This document shows positions 50,201 to 63,152 of a stretch of DNA of 64,000 nucleotides, piece by piece. This stretch comes from Rotaria sordida (Eukaryota > Rotifera > Eurotatoria > Philodinida > Philodinidae). Each line of letters opens with the position of its first letter. Within the stretch, counting starts at the first letter, position 1. The position numbers and the translations under genes were made by a program. The notes under the pieces were generated by a model. The model had not been told where the DNA came from, did not search any database, and worked only from the letters and a program-made list of their open reading frames with translations. Location: NCBI GenBank assembly GCA_905250125.1, contig CAJNOL010000083.1, forward strand, positions 228,997-292,996, written 5' to 3'.

Positions 50201-53200
50201 ATTTGCTGGTCAACCATTAACAATTTTAGGTAGTACAGGTCCTGTACTTGTTTTTGAAACAATTGTCAATCATTTTTGCAGGTATGAAATCAATGAATGT
50301 TTTTTTTATGGTTTATTTCTTTTAAAAAAAATATTATTTTACGTTTTTTAGAACTCAAGGATATGATTATATGAATTTTCGTTGCTGGATTGGCCTATGG
50401 ACAGCAACAATATTGTTAATTATGGTTGTTACTGATGCAAGTTATCTTGTAAAATATATAACACGATTTACGGGTTAGTTATTTTTTTTTTTTGAAAATA
50501 ATTTTGTATCACGAAATAGAGTTGTTGCTTTGTTTAATTATATTATAATTAGATTACATGAAATCATATAGAATCCATTTACTAATTAATTTATTTTGTT
50601 AGATTTATTCGAGCATCATTTCTTGTGATAAATATTTTATTAGAAAATAGAAACATTAGGGAATCTAATGGAAAAGAAAAAGAAAAACAAATCTATGAAG
50701 ATAGACAGATCATTGTTTAGCGTGACTTGATTTAAAGTTTCGATAATATCTTTTGGCATTTTTCACATTCAAAATCATTTGATCAAATTAAATAATTATA
50801 ATAGAAATAAATACTATCAAACTTAATAATTTGTTTTTTTTTTTAAATTTTATTCAGTCAATCTAAAAATATGATCATACTAATGTTTATAATTGAGTAT
50901 TGAGATTTTTAATATCACAAGTTAACTTTTTTTTCTTGAAAAAATGGATCAAAACACAAATGAAATTCCATCGGGATTTCTCAATCGAATATAATGTTGT
51001 ATATTATCTATACAACAAAAAAAAAAACAAATCCAACAAGAATTCATAATGAATAAATTTTCATTTGAGACTTTTTCTCTCTTGAGAATATCATTTTCTT
51101 TTTTTTTAGAGGAAAGTTTTGCTGCTCTCATTGGTATTATATTTATTTATGAAGCATTTGATAAAATGATTGAAATCAATAGTCAACAACCTGTTCGATT
51201 ACATACAACTAAAATTTTACCATCAAATTGTACATGTATAAAAGAAAATGATACATTGAATAGGACAAAACAAATGACAATAAGTGTAAAAAAAAATTTT
51301 TTTGTTTTTGAAATATAAAATTTTGTTTGCTTTAGGATTGTTTTAAAAACCAATCTTATAAATTTTTTGGTGAATGTGATAATATATATAAAAAAACATA
51401 CATACCAGATGTATTTTTGTTTTCAATTCTTTTATTTGCATCAACATTTGTATTGGCATATACATTAAAAAATTTTAAATTTAGCCGATTTTTACCAATG
51501 AGTGTTCGTATTGAAATTTTTTTTTTTTGTTTTTGTATTTCTTTTTTTTTTTTTATTTAGATCCGTTCAAAAGTTAGCGATTTTGGTGTTGTTATAGCTA
51601 TATTTCTTAATGTATTTTTTGATTATTTAATTGGTCTTGATACACCTAAATTAAAGGTACCAAGAAAATTTGCTACAACAAAAGAAGATCGTGGTTGGAT
51701 TATAAATCCATTTGGAAAAAATCCTCCGTATATGTGGTTTGCTGCAATATTACCAGCATTATTGGCTACAATACTTATTTTTATGGATCAACAAATAACA
51801 GCTGTTATTATAAATCGAAAAGAAAATAAACTTAAAGTAATTTGAATTAAAATTATTATAAAGAGTTTTTGTTGTTGTTGTTGTTGTTGTTTTTCTTTTC
51901 TAATAGAAAGGATGTGGTTATCATCTTGATTTATTAATTGTATCAGTTTGTATTGGAATTAACTCAATACTTGGTCTTCCATGGTTTGTTGCAGCTACGG
52001 TACTTTCAATTAATCATGTTATTGCACTTAAACTTGAATCTGAAACAGCAGCACCAGGTGAAAAACCAAAATTTTTAGGTGTTAGAGAACAACGTGTAAC
52101 TGGTTTTGTTGTATTTCTTTTTATTGGTCTATCGGTATTTTTAACAAAAATATTATCTTTTATACCAATGCCTGTACTCTATGGTGTTTTTCTTTATATG
52201 GGTATATCATCAATGAAAGAAATACAATTAATATCACGTATATTATTAATATTTATGCCTGAAAAATATCAACCAGATTATGTTTATCTTCGTCATGTAC
52301 GAACACGTCGTGTACATCTATTTACATTAATACAATTAAGTTGTTTAGCTTTATTATGGATTATAAAATCAATAAAAAGTATATCAATATTATTTCCAAT
52401 AATGGTTTTAGCATTAGTTGGTGCAAGAAAATTAATGGATTATTTATTTACACAACGTGAACTTGAATATTTAGATGATATTATGCCAGAAGTTGTTAAA
52501 AAAGAAATTGAAGAAAGAAGAAATAGTCTCATTGAAGGAAAGGATGAGAATGGGCAGAAGGTTTGTTTGTGAAAATCTAAGAAATGAAAGTTTGAAAATT
52601 GATATGTAACTATTTTATGATTTTCATTCTATTGAAAACTACTCGAAAGATAAGATTATGAAAATGTGTAATATATAAGTATTGCTCAAGTACTTACATA
52701 ATACTTAACAAGTATTTCAATAGATTAGATAATAATGAAGGCGAACATTATGCAAGGATTTTGTTTTTTGATATAGCATTGCAATGTAATATCGTCGGGT
52801 TTTAATCTTTTTTTGCGTTAGGAAGAGCAAAATATTTAATGCAAATATATCTAAAAGACAAAAAAAAAACTTCACAAGAAATAAAAAAAGAAATATTTTA
52901 CAACGATCGATATATGAAATCTCCTACATATGAGCACATCATTATTTTAAGTAGTGGGCGTTTTCCAGGAAGTAAAAAAAATGACATTAAAATGATGAAA
53001 CAGACAAAAAAATTGATGTGTTTCAAATTCATAGATGAAAATAGACATTTTCATTAATTAACTTGCATGATTTTGATTAAAAATGAAATTCACTGCATGT
53101 ACTTAATTGAAATGTCATTTTTCATCAATGAATTTGAAAAACATCAATTTTTTTTGTCCGTTCTATTATCAGAAATGCCATTATTTTTTTAGTGTTTTTG

Positions 53201-55611
53201 ATATAAAATTTACGAAAGTCATGCAATTTTTTTGATGTTTTGACTCCATATGTTATTTCTTATTTCATAAACAACAACAACTTGTCGACTGTAAGCGACA
53301 TATGTTCTATCAATCATGCGCAAGACGAGAAAAAGACGGTGTTATATATGTTTTGCGTTATAATAAACAATCATTAGATATGCGTAAAAAGAAGATGGGC
53401 TAACTGCGTATACTAAAAAGACAAAAAAACAATATTAGATAAAGAGCAAAAGTGCTTGATGTAACATTTGTACTAACAGCTAGTAATATCAAATTATGTC
53501 AATATGTGTTGATGTATCTCTGTTTAAAAAAATTGAATTAATAAATTATTAGAAAGAAGAAAAAGATCATCTTGTACAGCCGAAAAGCGATTGTAACTGA
53601 AAACATTCGTAGCGTCAAGCGCTTTTGATCGATCTCGATGATGTCTACATTAGAAACATTTTATTGTAGTAATCATAATCAAATAAATAAATAAATCCTA
53701 GTTCGAAACAGAAGTTATTAGGAAGACAGATATTTTATATGAAATAGGAAACTTATAGAGTCCTCTAATGAAACGATATTATTTCGAATAGGAAACAACT
53801 TTTCTGTAAAATATTTAAATAAAAATTTGTTTTTGAGTTATAAATCTCAAAGTCAAATTTTTGAATGAAATTATTTATTGTTCAGTTCCGTATACGTTAG
53901 ATCAATTATTTTAATATTATACGAAAGCCATCGTTATTATAAATATTAGAAAACAAATGAAAGTCGATAATAAAAAAACAAAAGGTCAAACAAATATATT
54001 TAGACATCAAAAATTTTGACCTATATTATGGAAGAATTTTCTGATAGCTTTTGTTTTTCATTATTTACTTAGACTCATTTTCCAACTTTATGTATATTGT
54101 AATAAATTTTTTCTAATTATTTTCTTAGACAAATGACACAATAACATTTAACAATGGTGAAATTCGTATACCAGTTGGTCATGGTCAAGTTATGAAAGTA
54201 CCAACAGAAAATGTTAAAGTAATTATTAATTAATTTATATTTTCTTTTTTTATTGATTTTCCTTTTTTTTGTAGATTGATACATCAACAGGTGTCATAAA
54301 TTTTTCTGAAGAAGTTGGTAAAACATTTCTATGGAAATCAATAGCTAAAACAAAAGATAAAGAACCAACGCCTGAAAGAAAATTGCACCAGCCAAAACTA
54401 CCACCTAATGATAAACCATCACGTGGATCAGCTTTAAAGAAGAGGTTTCTTATTTAAAAAAAACGAAGTCGATAATGGTTCCTTCGAGAAATTCCATTTC
54501 TTCTTTGATAAACTATCAGACAAGTTGTTCAAAAGTGATGCCTGAGTTGAATAAGTCAATGGCTGTTACATGTATATTGAATCCGAGTGTTGATGATAAT
54601 CAGACCTTTTTATCTACTCATCTCATGAGTGACTACAGTAGATTTCATATGGTTCAATAGCACTTCAAAATGGTATAAAAACATCGAGAAAAAAACACTA
54701 ATCATAGAAAGAAATCTCGAGGAGACTATTTTCGACATATGATTTTGAGCTTTTTCTTACTGGTATTCAATAGATTTTGATAAGAAAATTACGGGTTGAG
54801 TGAAAAGTAATATGATATTCTAAATCAGCATCCTAAATCGAGTGAAGTTACATGTAGTTCAAATATTTTCTCAAACTTTTGTTTTTCGTCGAAAAAATTC
54901 ACCCCTGATCCCCTCAGAATGCGGTCAAAAAAATAAATTTCATGGAAATGTTGTTTTTATTGTTTATTCATCTGTTATTTGGAGCTCTACTATCTTATTA
55001 TAACGTTAGAACTTGATTCCTACTATCAAAATAACTTTTCAATGAAATTCTTTTTGTTTTTGATTCAATCGTGAGGGAGGGACTAGGAATAAATTTTTCG
55101 ATGAAAAAATAAGATTGCACAAATTTTTCAAAAAGACCTATAAATGCAATCAAACCATATGAAAAACTAGTTTGGTTGCTCGTGAGATGGTTAAATTAAA
55201 ACTACTGATAATCATCAATAGTTGAGTTCAACGTACCTGTGATGGCCATTGACTAATTCTATCGAGACTCACTTTTGAGACACGTTGTGTTATAGTTTGA
55301 CATAGACAAAATGGAATTTCTCCAAGGAGCCAATTTCAACAGTTATCAATCCACTCCGTTCTTTATAAAAATATACAAATAAAATTTTGTTGTTTAGAAT
55401 ACGTAAATTAAGTATAAGTATACTTGGTCCAGATGAAGATCGACCATTAGTAAATCCACCTAATGATGTAGCATTAAATACAATAAATGAACAATTACCA
55501 GTAATTGTAATTGAACCAGAAACATCAATATCAATATCAAATGAGAATTCTGAACAACGTAGACGAACTAGCTCAAATACGAGCAATAATAATGACACAA
55601 CAAAAATGTGA
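47244..55611 (+). CDS. Sodium-coupled bicarbonate transporter, SLC4A7/8/10-like
   Basis: Plasma-membrane Na+/HCO3- (possibly Cl--exchanging) transporter for pH control. Twenty-two exons: 47244-47388, 47459-47617, 47683-47854, 47926-48083, 48154-48248, 48307-48511, 48586-48621, 48919-49004, 49066-49311, 49379-49430, 49585-49679, 49753-49853, 49907-50081, 50148-50281, 50352-50473, 51110-51285, 51336-51503, 51561-51836, 51907-52560, 54129-54218, 54275-54444, 55398-55611; 1,242 residues. The cytosolic domain has [42 protein letters not shown] and [12 protein letters not shown], as in NBCn/NDCBE proteins. The membrane domain includes [47 protein letters not shown] and REQRVTG, then [16 protein letters not shown]. 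The large extracellular loop is short but keeps four cysteines and several N-glycosylation sequons. Introns 19 (1,568 nt) and 21 (953 nt) are long. Ion stoichiometry cannot be read from sequence. Confidence 0.93.
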
Positions 55612-56722
55612 TGAAAGTTTTTTGTTCTTTTTTTTTTTTCTTTTTTAGTTTTTAATGTCGAACTTATTTTCACCCTCAGATAGTTGTATCAAACAGTGAT
55701 CATTTTGTTTCTTTTTATTTAATTTCGCAAAAACACAATTCTTTATGACAAAGAACAACACACGTATATATGTCTTTTTTGATAAAGACAAATAAAACTT
55801 GAGTTTGATATGCATCAAAAACTCAGTCAACATTCATCTTATCACACTAGACCATCTTTCTTTTTTCTTTCTTCCATTTTTATTTATAGAATCTTTGTTT
55901 TTTTTTTCTCCTTATCTCAATGTACTAATGAGGAACCGTTTGTCTATTTGCTTTCAATAGTTTATATGTGTGTGTATATTCGTATTTAATAAGTTTTGTT
56001 GTTTAGTTTGGTTTTTCGTTGTTTGCCTTTGTATTGGCCTCATTAACATTTTATCTGTAAAATTAAATGAAAATATACATAAAAATGCCCAGAAAAGAAA
56101 ATATTCAAAGACAATATACTGTTGTTTTATAATCTACTAATTCAAAATGTTTCTATAGTATTCATCATTAATTAAATATTAGAATAAATATATATATTCT
56201 TCTTCACTTAATAATTTAATTCATACATTTATATAAGAACAAAAAAAAAAGTTCTTAAACTTTTTATAATATATAAGCTATTTGTAATAGTGTAATCATA
56301 ATTTATACTTATCGTTCAAATATAATCATGAAACCTTTGCAGTAAATTAAAGTATATATATATATATTTAAAGGCGTAATTACCTACTTCATTTTCTTTT
56401 GAAATTCATAAGAAGACTGTTTATTTTCAATTAATAATTTTTTTTGAATTATTTTCCAAAAGAATAGACGTGAGAAGAACATAGTACGATAAATTCTTTT
56501 ATGTACACGTTTCCATTTCATAATATATTCATTTCATAAAATTTCTTTTTAATGAATATTCATTACTTATTAGAATTGTTGTCTTATTCAAAAGAAAAAA
56601 TCTTCATTAATAGATGAGTCAAATAATTTATGTTTGTTATTTGACAAAAGAAAAAAAAACAAGCCTATATTTACCATCGAGCAAACAGTTCTAACAATCA
56701 CAAAAAAACAAACAAACAAATA
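55612..56722. other. Convergent 3' intergenic region
   Basis: About 1.1 kb between the 3' ends of the SLC4 gene and MRPL21. AT-rich, with several AATAAA-type polyadenylation words (for example near 55790). No gene or repeat recognised. Confidence 0.6.
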
Positions 56723-57454
56723 TCATGAGTTCGATTGATTTGTTCCTGGTATTGGTTCAAGTATTTCAATATTTGTTATACGAATCATAGTTAATGGATC
56801 ACGCCAAACTATGAAAAACAAGATAATTGTTTGTTTTTTTTTCTTCTTTCATAATGACAAAATAAATTTACTTACGAAAATGTCTTTGACCGACTTTTTT
56901 CTTTCTTGGTGCATACCAATAATCCATTTGAGTTTGTGATAAAGTTTTTTCAATAACAATTCCTTCAACTCGTACAAAATTTCGATCAAGAATAGGTCGT
57001 CCAATAATTGTAAAATCTGAACTACCAACAAGAAGAACCTTTTTGCAAAAAAACAAAAACAAAGAATTTTATTTTCTATAGAATTATTAAAAAAAAAACT
57101 AACTTTTTCAAATCGAATTCTATCACCAATTGTTGGATGAAATTCATCACCTTTACAAATAATATCTTCTGTTGTTACTTTTCGTTGTTCATTACCAATT
57201 TGAATAACAGCAAACAGTCGATTTTGATATTTATCTTTGACAAGATTATTTACTTTATTATATAATGGTTGAACTTCTTTATCATGATGAATATTATCGG
57301 GAACAAATTTACTGAATAGAAAAAAAACAAGTTTTTTTTTTCTCTATTATTAAATAACAACAATTTACGGAATAGTTCGAATAAACATTGGATGTTGTTG
57401 AAAAATTGATCTCTGTTTTACCAGTAGAGATAAACATCTGCTTATAGTATTCAT
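56723..57454 (-). CDS. MRPL21: Mitochondrial large-subunit ribosomal protein bL21m
   Basis: Structural protein of the mitochondrial large ribosomal subunit. Four exons on the minus strand: 57454-57369, 57311-57104, 57038-56876, 56808-56723; 180 residues (mammalian protein about 205). The L21p core reads RLFAVIQIGNEQRKVTTEDI, then GDRIRFEKVLLVGSSDFTII and GRPILDRNFVRVEGIVIEKT, followed by a basic region (APRKKKVGQRHFRKWR) and the ending MIRITNIEILEPIPG. The N-terminus (NTISRCLSLLVKQRS) is basic and hydroxylated, suiting a mitochondrial targeting peptide. The ATG directly touches a 3' splice site, 168 bp after the stop of WDR45B on the same strand. Confidence 0.92.
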
Positions 57455-57476
57455 CTTAAAGAAAAAGAGAAAGAAT
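57455..57476 (-). promoter_or_regulatory. 3' splice site abutting the MRPL21 ATG
   Basis: On the minus strand a pyrimidine run ending ctttttctttaag precedes the ATG with no spacer. Together with the 168-bp distance from the WDR45B stop it suggests trans-splicing of a downstream operon gene. Confidence 0.55.
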
Positions 57477-57622
57477 AATATTCATTAACATCTGGCTTCC
57501 AACAAAATCACAATTATCATTAAATCAATCGTCTTAATTTTTTTATACATCGAGGAAAAGAAAAACAAAAAGAATAAACATAAATGAATGAATTGTTCGT
57601 ATTACACGTGAAAAATTCTCAA

Positions 57623-59479
57623 TTAATTAGCTGTAGCACCACTTAGATTCGAACCGTCTTCACCAACTTCAAGAAATTGCCGACTTTGATCTTGTATACA
57701 TTCACCTTTTGGTGAAATTAAAAATCGAGAGTATGAACCATCAGAACACAGAGCTTTACAAAAAATAAACGAAATGATTTCAATTGACTAAAAAACAAAA
57801 ACATACCAATCACTGTTTTATTTGCATCCGAATTAGGACCAAATGCACATATACTTATTGTATTCTCTGGCAAATGAAATTTGCAAGAACTCCATTGCGA
57901 ATTAAAATATTTCGGTAAAAATGCTACGGCACTTCATTCAAATAAATAAATAAATATAATTTTTTCAAAAAAAACATAACAAACCCTGATGAACGTTGTT
58001 TATTTTTATGTGATTCTTCTATATAAAAAATATGTACCGTTGAATGATCACTTGATACACATAAAAGAGTTGAATCTTGATTAAAATTTATACTAAAACA
58101 CACAAAAAAACAACCAATTTAATTTCTCAATAAAAATTTTAATAAAAACTATTACCAATAAATCGTTGCATGATGAGCACCACGTCGTAATTCATTAAGT
58201 AATTGACTTGTTTCTGTATCAAATATTCTTATTAATGTTCCCTATGTTAAATAAAATTGTAGATGTCTTTTTTTTTTCTTACAAATCAAATACTTTTTCA
58301 GATGCAGTTGCTAAACGTGTACCAGTCATATTCATAGCAAGATCTAGAAATTCTAATATGATGAAAAATGTTATTTCTCAATTTTAAAAGAAAAGCTTAC
58401 ACATAATAGATGCTTCATGTGCATGAATTTCTACAACAGGTTTTTCTGTTGCAGCTAAATCAACTAAACAAACTTGACCAATTGTTCGACTTGGATAAGC
58501 TATATAGGATTTTGAACCCGATGGACAAACAACACAAAGACCTTGTTTTTTTTTTTTTGTTAATAATAAAAATTCAAATGAATCACAAAAGAAAAAAAAA
58601 GAAAAATTAATCTATTCATACCACGAGTATTAGTACATGTTTCAAAAACATGTAATTGTTGAGGATTTTGTGTAAATGTATAAACTTTAATCATTGTTTC
58701 AAGTATAACAATAATTCTAAAAAATTGAAATTTTTTTTTTTCTTAGATTTTAATTCATTTTTATTTTATATACCGATCTCGACGTAAACGAACACCTTTA
58801 ACTTCTGTTGAAAATTCAAGTTCAATAACAACACGTTTTTTTGCATCATCCCAAATCATAACTAGAAGAAAAGAAAAACATAACAAGATCTTTCAATTTT
58901 TGATTTTGTTTTTTGTTATTTTTACTATATACACAACTCAGAGATCAATGTGTAGATTTTTTTTTTATATGAAATTGAATCATTTTATTATCAATACATT
59001 TAATTCTTATCATCATTGTTGTGTATTAGAATTGCTTATTAGAAGTTTCAATAGATTAGGTTGGATCAAAGGTCGATAACATATGGGATGGCTTAGCTCA
59101 TTGAAATTCCGGTTGCTTACCCTTTGATGGAGAATATTTAGGTGATTTTCCACCACCAACAAGTGCGACATAATTACAACGAAATAACATTTCAACTTGT
59201 CCAATACCACCATCACCAAAATCTAGAGAATAAAATAAAAAAATTAATCGAAAACAATTTACTTATTTATTTTTTTCTTACCTTGCCGTTGTGTTTGCCG
59301 AAGTGGATCTGTATTATATATACGAAAACCATTTTCAAGACCACAAGCAAAACAATCTAAATGATATTGATAAATAAAGATAAGAATATATACATATATA
59401 ATAAAATCTTACTAGCATCTTGATTAAAACCAACGAAAAGAAGGCCATCTTTGGCCGATTTTATATTGCTAAGATTCAT
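57623..59479 (-). CDS. WDR45B: WD-repeat phosphoinositide-binding protein WIPI3
   Basis: PROPPIN beta-propeller acting in autophagosome formation by binding PI3P/PI(3,5)P2. Eleven exons on the minus strand: 59479-59413, 59356-59282, 59222-59121, 58861-58774, 58716-58622, 58541-58401, 58343-58294, 58241-58156, 58092-57985, 57931-57807, 57753-57623; 355 residues (human about 344). The protein follows WDR45B closely: [110 protein letters not shown], and the lipid-binding LRRG motif in ELLRRG-type context ([13 protein letters not shown]). [11 protein letters not shown] and [12 protein letters not shown] complete the last blades. LRRG rather than FRRG and overall similarity favour WIPI3/4 over WIPI1/2. 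Upstream gene of the possible operon with MRPL21. Confidence 0.95.
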
Positions 59480-60730
59480 GTCATTCAATACGACATGAGA
59501 TTATCTTTGAATTGTAGTTCTCGTCGAATATTATTACCTATTCGAAAAAAAAAATTAATATTCATATTTGTTCATTCAATAAACCAATTAAAAACAAAGA
59601 TAACAGATGGCGTATAAAATATATTCGAATGATTATCGGATACTTTCGCACTTTAATTATTATTTGTATACCGTGCTGTTCCGAAGTCACCAAGATTCAA
59701 AGGAATGATTAATCCTTGTTACGAGGATTGATGAACAAAAACAAAAAGAAAATGGTTCAATTTCGCTGAGGAAAAACAAGGAACACGTAAAGTTTGTCAA
59801 CACAACAAAAATCTTTCCTAATTCGATAATAAACATAGTTATATATCTTTTTTCATAGATAATATTAGTTGTTTTATGTTAGATGAACAATGATTTCTAA
59901 TATATAATGCTTATTATATCTCACTCAATAGTTCAAATGAACATGTTCTTCCACTTAGAAATGGAAATTTGTTTTCCAATATGAATTACGATTTATTAAC
60001 AGAGTATTACTTGTTTTTAATTTTCCATCCAGACCATAAGTAATCAATAGATAAGTTTCTTGGAAGAGTGCTCTTATCAATATTCCGAGCATATGCAAGA
60101 CTTTGAATCTAATTTATTTTTGATGTAAATAGCTGTTTTTTTTCTACTAGATGACTCTATCATCTGTCAAGCAAAAAGAAATAAAATTAGTCAATTTCGA
60201 TATGTTTGCATTATTTGTTATGAGTTATTGTATAAAAGAAAAATAATCAAAATATTCTTTGAAATATAATAATATAGTAATAGAAGTAGACACTTCTTCA
60301 ATTTATATATTAATTGGTTAGTAAAGTAGTGTGATTCAAATATGTTCCGAAAGATTTTTTTTTTAAAGATGTGAATGAGAACGATATAATTATAAACTTT
60401 TTCAGATTTAAACATACAGAAACATGAATGATAAATAATGTTAAAACTATTTTTTTAGTTGAATTTTATAACTCATCAAAAGATGTCACTAAATATCACA
60501 TTCAATAGAAAACCCACATCAAGAACCAATAATACTATTTTTTTTTATAGGTTGAAATATCGCAAAATCTCGTGATTGAGGAAAAATATGATTCATTTGT
60601 TATAAATAATATTTTGTATTTTCCTGTATACGCGTCAACCTTCCGACAAAAATCTGAAAACAATAAACGTTTTCTCAACAAAAATAATCATTTTTGTTTG
60701 TTTTTTTTTGCACTCAATAATACCTTCCGA
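59480..60730. other. Divergent intergenic region WDR45B / FAM114A
   Basis: About 1.25 kb between two head-to-head genes. AT-rich, no gene or repeat recognised; presumably holds both promoters and 5' UTRs. Confidence 0.6.
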
Positions 60731-63152
60731 ATGTCAAACTCTACTAGAGAAGATGATAGTAATGATGAATTTGAAAGTGCAGACGAAGGTGAATCAATAT
60801 GTCCTCCTATAATTAAACTACCGTCTTCACCTCTTTCATCTGATGCAATATTATCATCTACTAATGAAAATCAAGTTCAATCAATATCACGTTCATCAGC
60901 AGTGACTGATGGTTGGGATGATTGGAATATTGATGATGAACAACCAATTGAAACTTCTAAACCATTACAACAAGATTCAATATCATCAGGATCATCATCA
61001 CCTTCAAAAACAGGTGATAGTTTATCACAAATTGGTTCTGATGAAGATGATCAATTGGAATCATCTACTCAACAACGTTTACAACGAAAAAAATGTCGTA
61101 AAAAACCAATTGAATTAAATTTAAATAAAGAAGATAATAAACTTAATACACAATTATCTCATTCAATTGAACAACATAATGAAGAAACATCAACAACAAC
61201 AACAACAACAACAAGTAAACATGATGTTAAAGATGCACATCAAATATTAGATCAACTTGCTGCTCAATCACCAAAACATACAGTAGATTTAATAAAAAAT
61301 ATTTTCTTTATTGAAAAAAAATAATCTGCTTTTCTTCAGACAACTTGGCATAATCCATGGAGTAATTTTGGAACATTTTTATCAACAGCTAAACAAAGTG
61401 TTTCAACATTAACAAGTACTGTTAGTATGTATTGATTTAATTTTATAATCTTCTTTTTGAGAAAAATATTTTTTTTTTGTTGTCTTTTTTTATTATTTTA
61501 GGTGAAGGTTTCAGTGCAGTTATTGAATCAGTTGAAGCTGGTCTTGGTGCACCTGATCCTCAACAATTAGCAGAAATGAATCGAATGGCATTTAAAATTA
61601 AAGGCGAAACATCAGATAGTGAAGATGGTTTGTCAAAAAAAAGAAAATTTTCTTTTTTTTTTGTTTTTACATCTATTTAATAGAATGTATAAAAAAAATT
61701 CAATTTCTATTTAAAGAAATATTAATCTTGAAATTTTAAAAAAATGATTTATTTTTAGAACCTGAATCATCAAATATTCAAACAGAAAAAAATGATTCAA
61801 TTACAAATCAAGATGGTTGGTTTAATGCATTAAGTTTAGAAAAACTAACGAATACTGTATGTCACAAAATAAAGAATAATAAATTTGCTTATGTATTTGT
61901 TTTTATTTATCTCAAGGGTATGAAAGTTGTTGCGGGTAGCCTTGATGTTCTTGAAACTGTTGGTAAAAAAACATTTGATGTATGTATTCAATGAAAACAT
62001 GTCTATGTCTAAATATATCGGAATTTTATTTTCAAAAAAAAATAAAATAAAGGTAATTAATGAAGCTGATCCTGCATTACAAGGAACACGACGTTTATTA
62101 AGAAAACAAAATCAACCAACATTATCTGAAGTTAGTATAATTCACAGAAAGACTTTTTTTTTAAATTCTCTTTTCAATATTTTTTAGATAATACGTGAAG
62201 TAAAAAATGAAACTGAAACAAAAACAAGTACGACAAAAACTGAAATGACTACATTTTTACAATTATTTGAAAAACATCAAGGTAAAATTTTTCAAAAACA
62301 AAAAACAAACTTAAATTAAATTAAAACTACATTCTATTTTAGGTCTTGCTCATTTTGAAGCACTTGAATTATTATCAAATCAATCATCAATTACTTTACA
62401 AACCATGAGTTATGGAAATGAAAAAATTCTTGAACAAATTGATAATTATTTTCAAGTAGATGATGATGATTTTGAAATTAATCACATTTCAGATTCATCA
62501 ACAATATATGATGATAATAATGATAATCATCATGTACCAAGTTTAGATATATTATCACAAAATTTTACTGCATATCAAACACAATTACGTTCAACAGTAC
62601 CTGTTGATAAATTACTTGAAGTTTATGAATCAGCTAATCAATTTCTTACTGAATGGGATTGGATGGATACAGAACTTGATCAAAAAGTAAAACGAAACGA
62701 AAAGAAAAAAAACAGACAAACAATTTTTTTTTGTTTTTTTTAAATTTTAGACATTAGCTGATGAATCTATTGATTGTTTAGCTATATTATGTGCACGTAT
62801 TATTGAATATTATCGTCGAACTGCTGAATTATTCTTAATGGGTTGTAAAAGTTTAACATCATTTTCAATTGATATTGAATTATTAGCTATTTATAAAAAA
62901 CAACAAAAAGATTTTTCAAATATGCTTGCTGGTATACCAAATTTATTTGCTAAACATATGAAACAAACATCAAATATATCATCGAATGGAACTGATATAC
63001 CAATAAGATGTGATATGAAATTAAAAGAAAAACTTTTAAATCAAATGTTTATTCAATCATCTAGTTCACAAACATATGCTTCGGATGCATATGTTTTACT
63101 TAAACCTATTGTTAGTCAATCAATTTTATATCATACATCAACAACAAGATAG
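60731..63152 (+). CDS. FAM114A2: FAM114A family protein (NOXP20-like)
   Basis: Cytosolic/Golgi-associated family of poorly defined function, linked in the literature to Rab2-dependent trafficking. Nine exons: 60731-61282, 61340-61424, 61502-61627, 61759-61856, 61917-61979, 62053-62130, 62188-62281, 62343-62686, 62751-63152; 613 residues. The N-terminal ~180 residues are acidic and disordered with a Trp motif (GWDDWNIDDEQP). Family hallmarks follow: NPWSNFGTFLSTAKQSVSTL, GEGFSAVIESVEAGLGAPDP, GSLDVLETVGKKTFDVINEA, DPALQGTRRLL, LSEIIREVK and GLAHFEALELLSNQS. The C-terminal helical half (SIDCLAILCARIIEYYRRTA, SDAYVLLKPIVSQSIL) also fits. The open frame extends upstream of 60731, but homology and residue composition support this ATG. 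Choice between A1 and A2 paralogues is not possible; the symbol is nominal. Confidence 0.88.

Noticed and set aside
57640..57660. tRNA B-box-like gattcgaaccg
   Set aside because: It lies in the last coding exon of WDR45B and no A-box or cloverleaf surrounds it.
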